From contig JAEENZ010000076.1 in the NCBI GenBank assembly GCA_016283985.1, forward strand, positions 1 through 7,788: a stretch of 7,788 nucleotides of DNA, given 5' to 3'. The notes under the pieces were generated by a model. It did no database searches, was not told where the DNA came from, and saw nothing but the letters and a program-made list of their open reading frames with translations. Shown here piece by piece: positions 6,413-7,788 of the stretch (within the stretch, counting starts at the first letter, position 1; every line of letters starts with the position of its first letter). The stretch comes from Bacteroidales bacterium (GTDB taxonomy: Bacteria > Bacteroidota > Bacteroidia > Bacteroidales > UBA932). The position numbers and the translations under genes were made by a program.

Positions 6413-7170
6413 AGTTTAAATCCATCCTTTTCTGTCTGTTATTGGTCTCATCCTTAGGCGCTTGTCTTAAGGATGAGCCTGTAACAGGGGGTGATACCAC
6501 AGCAGAAGGAGAATATCCTACCGGACTGGAGGGGCTGTCTGCCATCTGCCTCAATGAGGCGGGGGACGGACTTTACGTGGCCGAAGACAACGGCCACGTG
6601 TACGAATTCGACCTGGAGGGTAAGCTTAAGAACACTTTTTCCTTCCCAGCGCCCGACAACGCCCATGATTGGGAGGGAATCACAAGGGCCTCGGACGGAA
6701 GTATCTATCTTTGTGAGGAGCGGGCGCGTGAGGTTTACAAATTAAGCGCCGACCACAAGTCGGTAACCCTGATATATAAGGGAAAGAAAGAATCCGGAGG
6801 GAAGGACAATCAGGGCTTTGAAGGCATTGCGGCAGGGCCGGACGGAATCCTGTATGTCGCTAACCAAAGCCTTCCTAAACGAGTTTATACCTACAATCTG
6901 GGAAGTAAAGCCTGGGCGACGGCCTTCGATGCCGACTGGGCCGAAAGCCTTTCGGATATCTACTACGACAACGGGGACGGTACGCTGTGGATTACGGATG
7001 CGAAGACCCAGATACTTACCCAGGTAAAAACCGACGGAACGGTCTTGAAGAACATCAGTATCTCCTTTGTGAAGAAACCGGAGGGATACTGTAAGGATAC
7101 TGCACACAACGCATATTGGTTTGTGTGCGACGAAACGGCCAAATTACAGAAAGTCAGCAAATTGGAATAA
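6403..7170 (+). CDS. SdiA-regulated/YjiK-type beta-propeller lipoprotein
   Basis: The likely start is TTG at 6403, giving 255 residues beginning MEIKFKSILFCLLLV and a perfect lipobox LGAC (18-21). The only in-frame ATG (6331) would put 24 extra charged residues in front of the signal peptide and overlap the CYTH gene by 82 bases. The mature end CLKDEP fits the K-(D/E)2 surface-export signal. The body shows repeating blades typical of the SdiA-regulated family (PF06977, E. coli YjiK): LEGLSAICL, LYVAEDNGHVYEFDLEG, DWEGIT (89-94) with YLCEERAREVYKL, NQGFEGIA (136-143), LSDIYYDNGDGTLWITD (about 183-199), and PEGYC (226-230). Its biochemical role is not known. The fold is shared with phytase-like and esterase-like propellers, which fits loosely with a phosphate-linked operon. 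It overlaps the CYTH gene by 10 bases and the transporter gene by 1. Confidence 0.88.
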   Translation: MEIKFKSILFCLLLVSSLGACLKDEPVTGGDTTAEGEYPTGLEGLSAICLNEAGDGLYVAEDNGHVYEFDLEGKLKNTFSFPAPDNAHDWEGITRASDGSIYLCEERAREVYKLSADHKSVTLIYKGKKESGGKDNQGFEGIAAGPDGILYVANQSLPKRVYTYNLGSKAWATAFDADWAESLSDIYYDNGDGTLWITDAKTQILTQVKTDGTVLKNISISFVKKPEGYCKDTAHNAYWFVCDETAKLQKVSKLE

Positions 7171-7788
7171 TGGCAGAAGAGATCAAGACGGCGGCGTTCG
7201 ATCCGCTGGACATGAACAACTACAAGGTGGAGAAACTCCCCAAGATGCAGAAGGGGAAGTTCGAGGTGTGGATGGCCCGCCTGGGCGGTCCGCTGGCCAT
7301 AATCGCCTTCGTCTGGATCTGCTGGTTCTGCCATATCGGTTTTATCGATAACCTCAGCACGGACGGCCTGGCTGCCACGGCGCAGAAGCGCCTGGGAGCC
7401 CTCGGGTTCGACGGATTCATCCGCGCCAACTACGCCATGCTGGGCATCTTCGTGGCCAGCCTCATCCTCTGGATGACGGAGGCCATCCCCAATTATCTTA
7501 CCTCCCTGCTGCTCATCCTGGGCGTGGTGCTGTTCAACGTGACCACCCAGAAAGAGGCCCTGGCGCAGCTGGGACACCCGGTGATGTGGCTGAACATCCT
7601 GAGTTTCGTGCTGGCTTCGATGCTGGTGAAGACGCAGTTTGCCAAGCGCCTGGCACTGGCCTTCGTAATCAAGTTCGGCAAGAGCGCGAAGGGCGTACTC
7701 TGGAGCTTCCTGGGCATCAACCTGGTGCTCTCCGCCTTCATCTCCGCCACCACCGTCAAAGCGACCATCATGCTGCCCATCTTCATGG
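7170..7788 (+). CDS. DASS/SLC13-type anion transporter, N-terminal 206 residues (cut by right edge)
   Basis: The ATG at 7170 shares its A with the TAA of the propeller gene (TAATG), a typical coupled junction, and the frame is open to the right edge. A cytoplasmic N-terminus of about 38 residues is followed by hydrophobic segments near 39-59, 88-105, 109-124, 138-153 and 175-191. Family hallmarks are LILWMTEAIPNYLTSLLL (98-115), the helix WLNILSFVLASMLVKTQFAKRLAL (starting at 140), and ISATTVKATIMLPIF (191-205). The last lies where DASS proteins carry the first SNT motif of the sodium and substrate site; here it reads Ser192-Ala193-Thr194. Relatives move sulfate, phosphate or dicarboxylates, usually with sodium. 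The context points to an inorganic anion, but the substrate is not shown. Full members have about 450-600 residues, so more than half is missing. Confidence 0.88.
   Translation, partial: MAEEIKTAAFDPLDMNNYKVEKLPKMQKGKFEVWMARLGGPLAIIAFVWICWFCHIGFIDNLSTDGLAATAQKRLGALGFDGFIRANYAMLGIFVASLILWMTEAIPNYLTSLLLILGVVLFNVTTQKEALAQLGHPVMWLNILSFVLASMLVKTQFAKRLALAFVIKFGKSAKGVLWSFLGINLVLSAFISATTVKATIMLPIFM

Overview
The window looks like a chromosomal segment of a member of Bacteroidota, most likely order Bacteroidales. The evidence is proteins that read like Bacteroidales GalK and YchF, several AT-rich intergenic sites that fit the Bacteroidota -7 promoter consensus TAnnTTTG, and lipoproteins whose mature N-termini (Cys followed by Lys and acidic residues) resemble the Bacteroidota surface-export signal. 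The genus cannot be fixed from the sequence alone. No tRNA, rRNA, CRISPR array, insertion sequence or phage gene was seen.

Left part (1-2100). A galactokinase gene (galK, minus strand, cut by the left edge) is divergent from a small lipoprotein gene (703-1110, DUF4377-like). The 218-base gap between them holds two copies of a 34-bp imperfect palindrome, which form four TTTGTTCC half-sites in alternating orientation between two -7-like promoter boxes. The lipoprotein gene converges, with only 7 bases between stop codons, on a minus-strand endonuclease/exonuclease/phosphatase-family gene (1118-1987). That gene is divergent from ychF.

Middle (2100-3230). ychF/engD, a housekeeping ATPase of the Obg-related GTPase superfamily, starts at the ATG at 2124.

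Right part (3279 to the right edge). Six genes on the plus strand look like one operon: an OprP/OprO-type outer-membrane porin, a small lamin-tail-domain lipoprotein, an unrecognised protein that reads as a divergent CYTH/triphosphate-tunnel protein, a canonical short CYTH enzyme, an SdiA-regulated/YjiK-type beta-propeller lipoprotein, and the first third to half of a DASS (SLC13-type) anion transporter. From the third gene on, the genes overlap by 16, 10 and 1 bases, so translation is probably coupled.

The right-hand operon is the most interesting part. It joins an outer-membrane porin of a phosphate/polyphosphate-type family, an inner-membrane anion permease, two triphosphate-tunnel-fold proteins and two putative surface lipoproteins. 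One inference is an envelope-spanning system for taking up or handling phosphate, polyphosphate or another polyanion. The substrate is not shown by the sequence.
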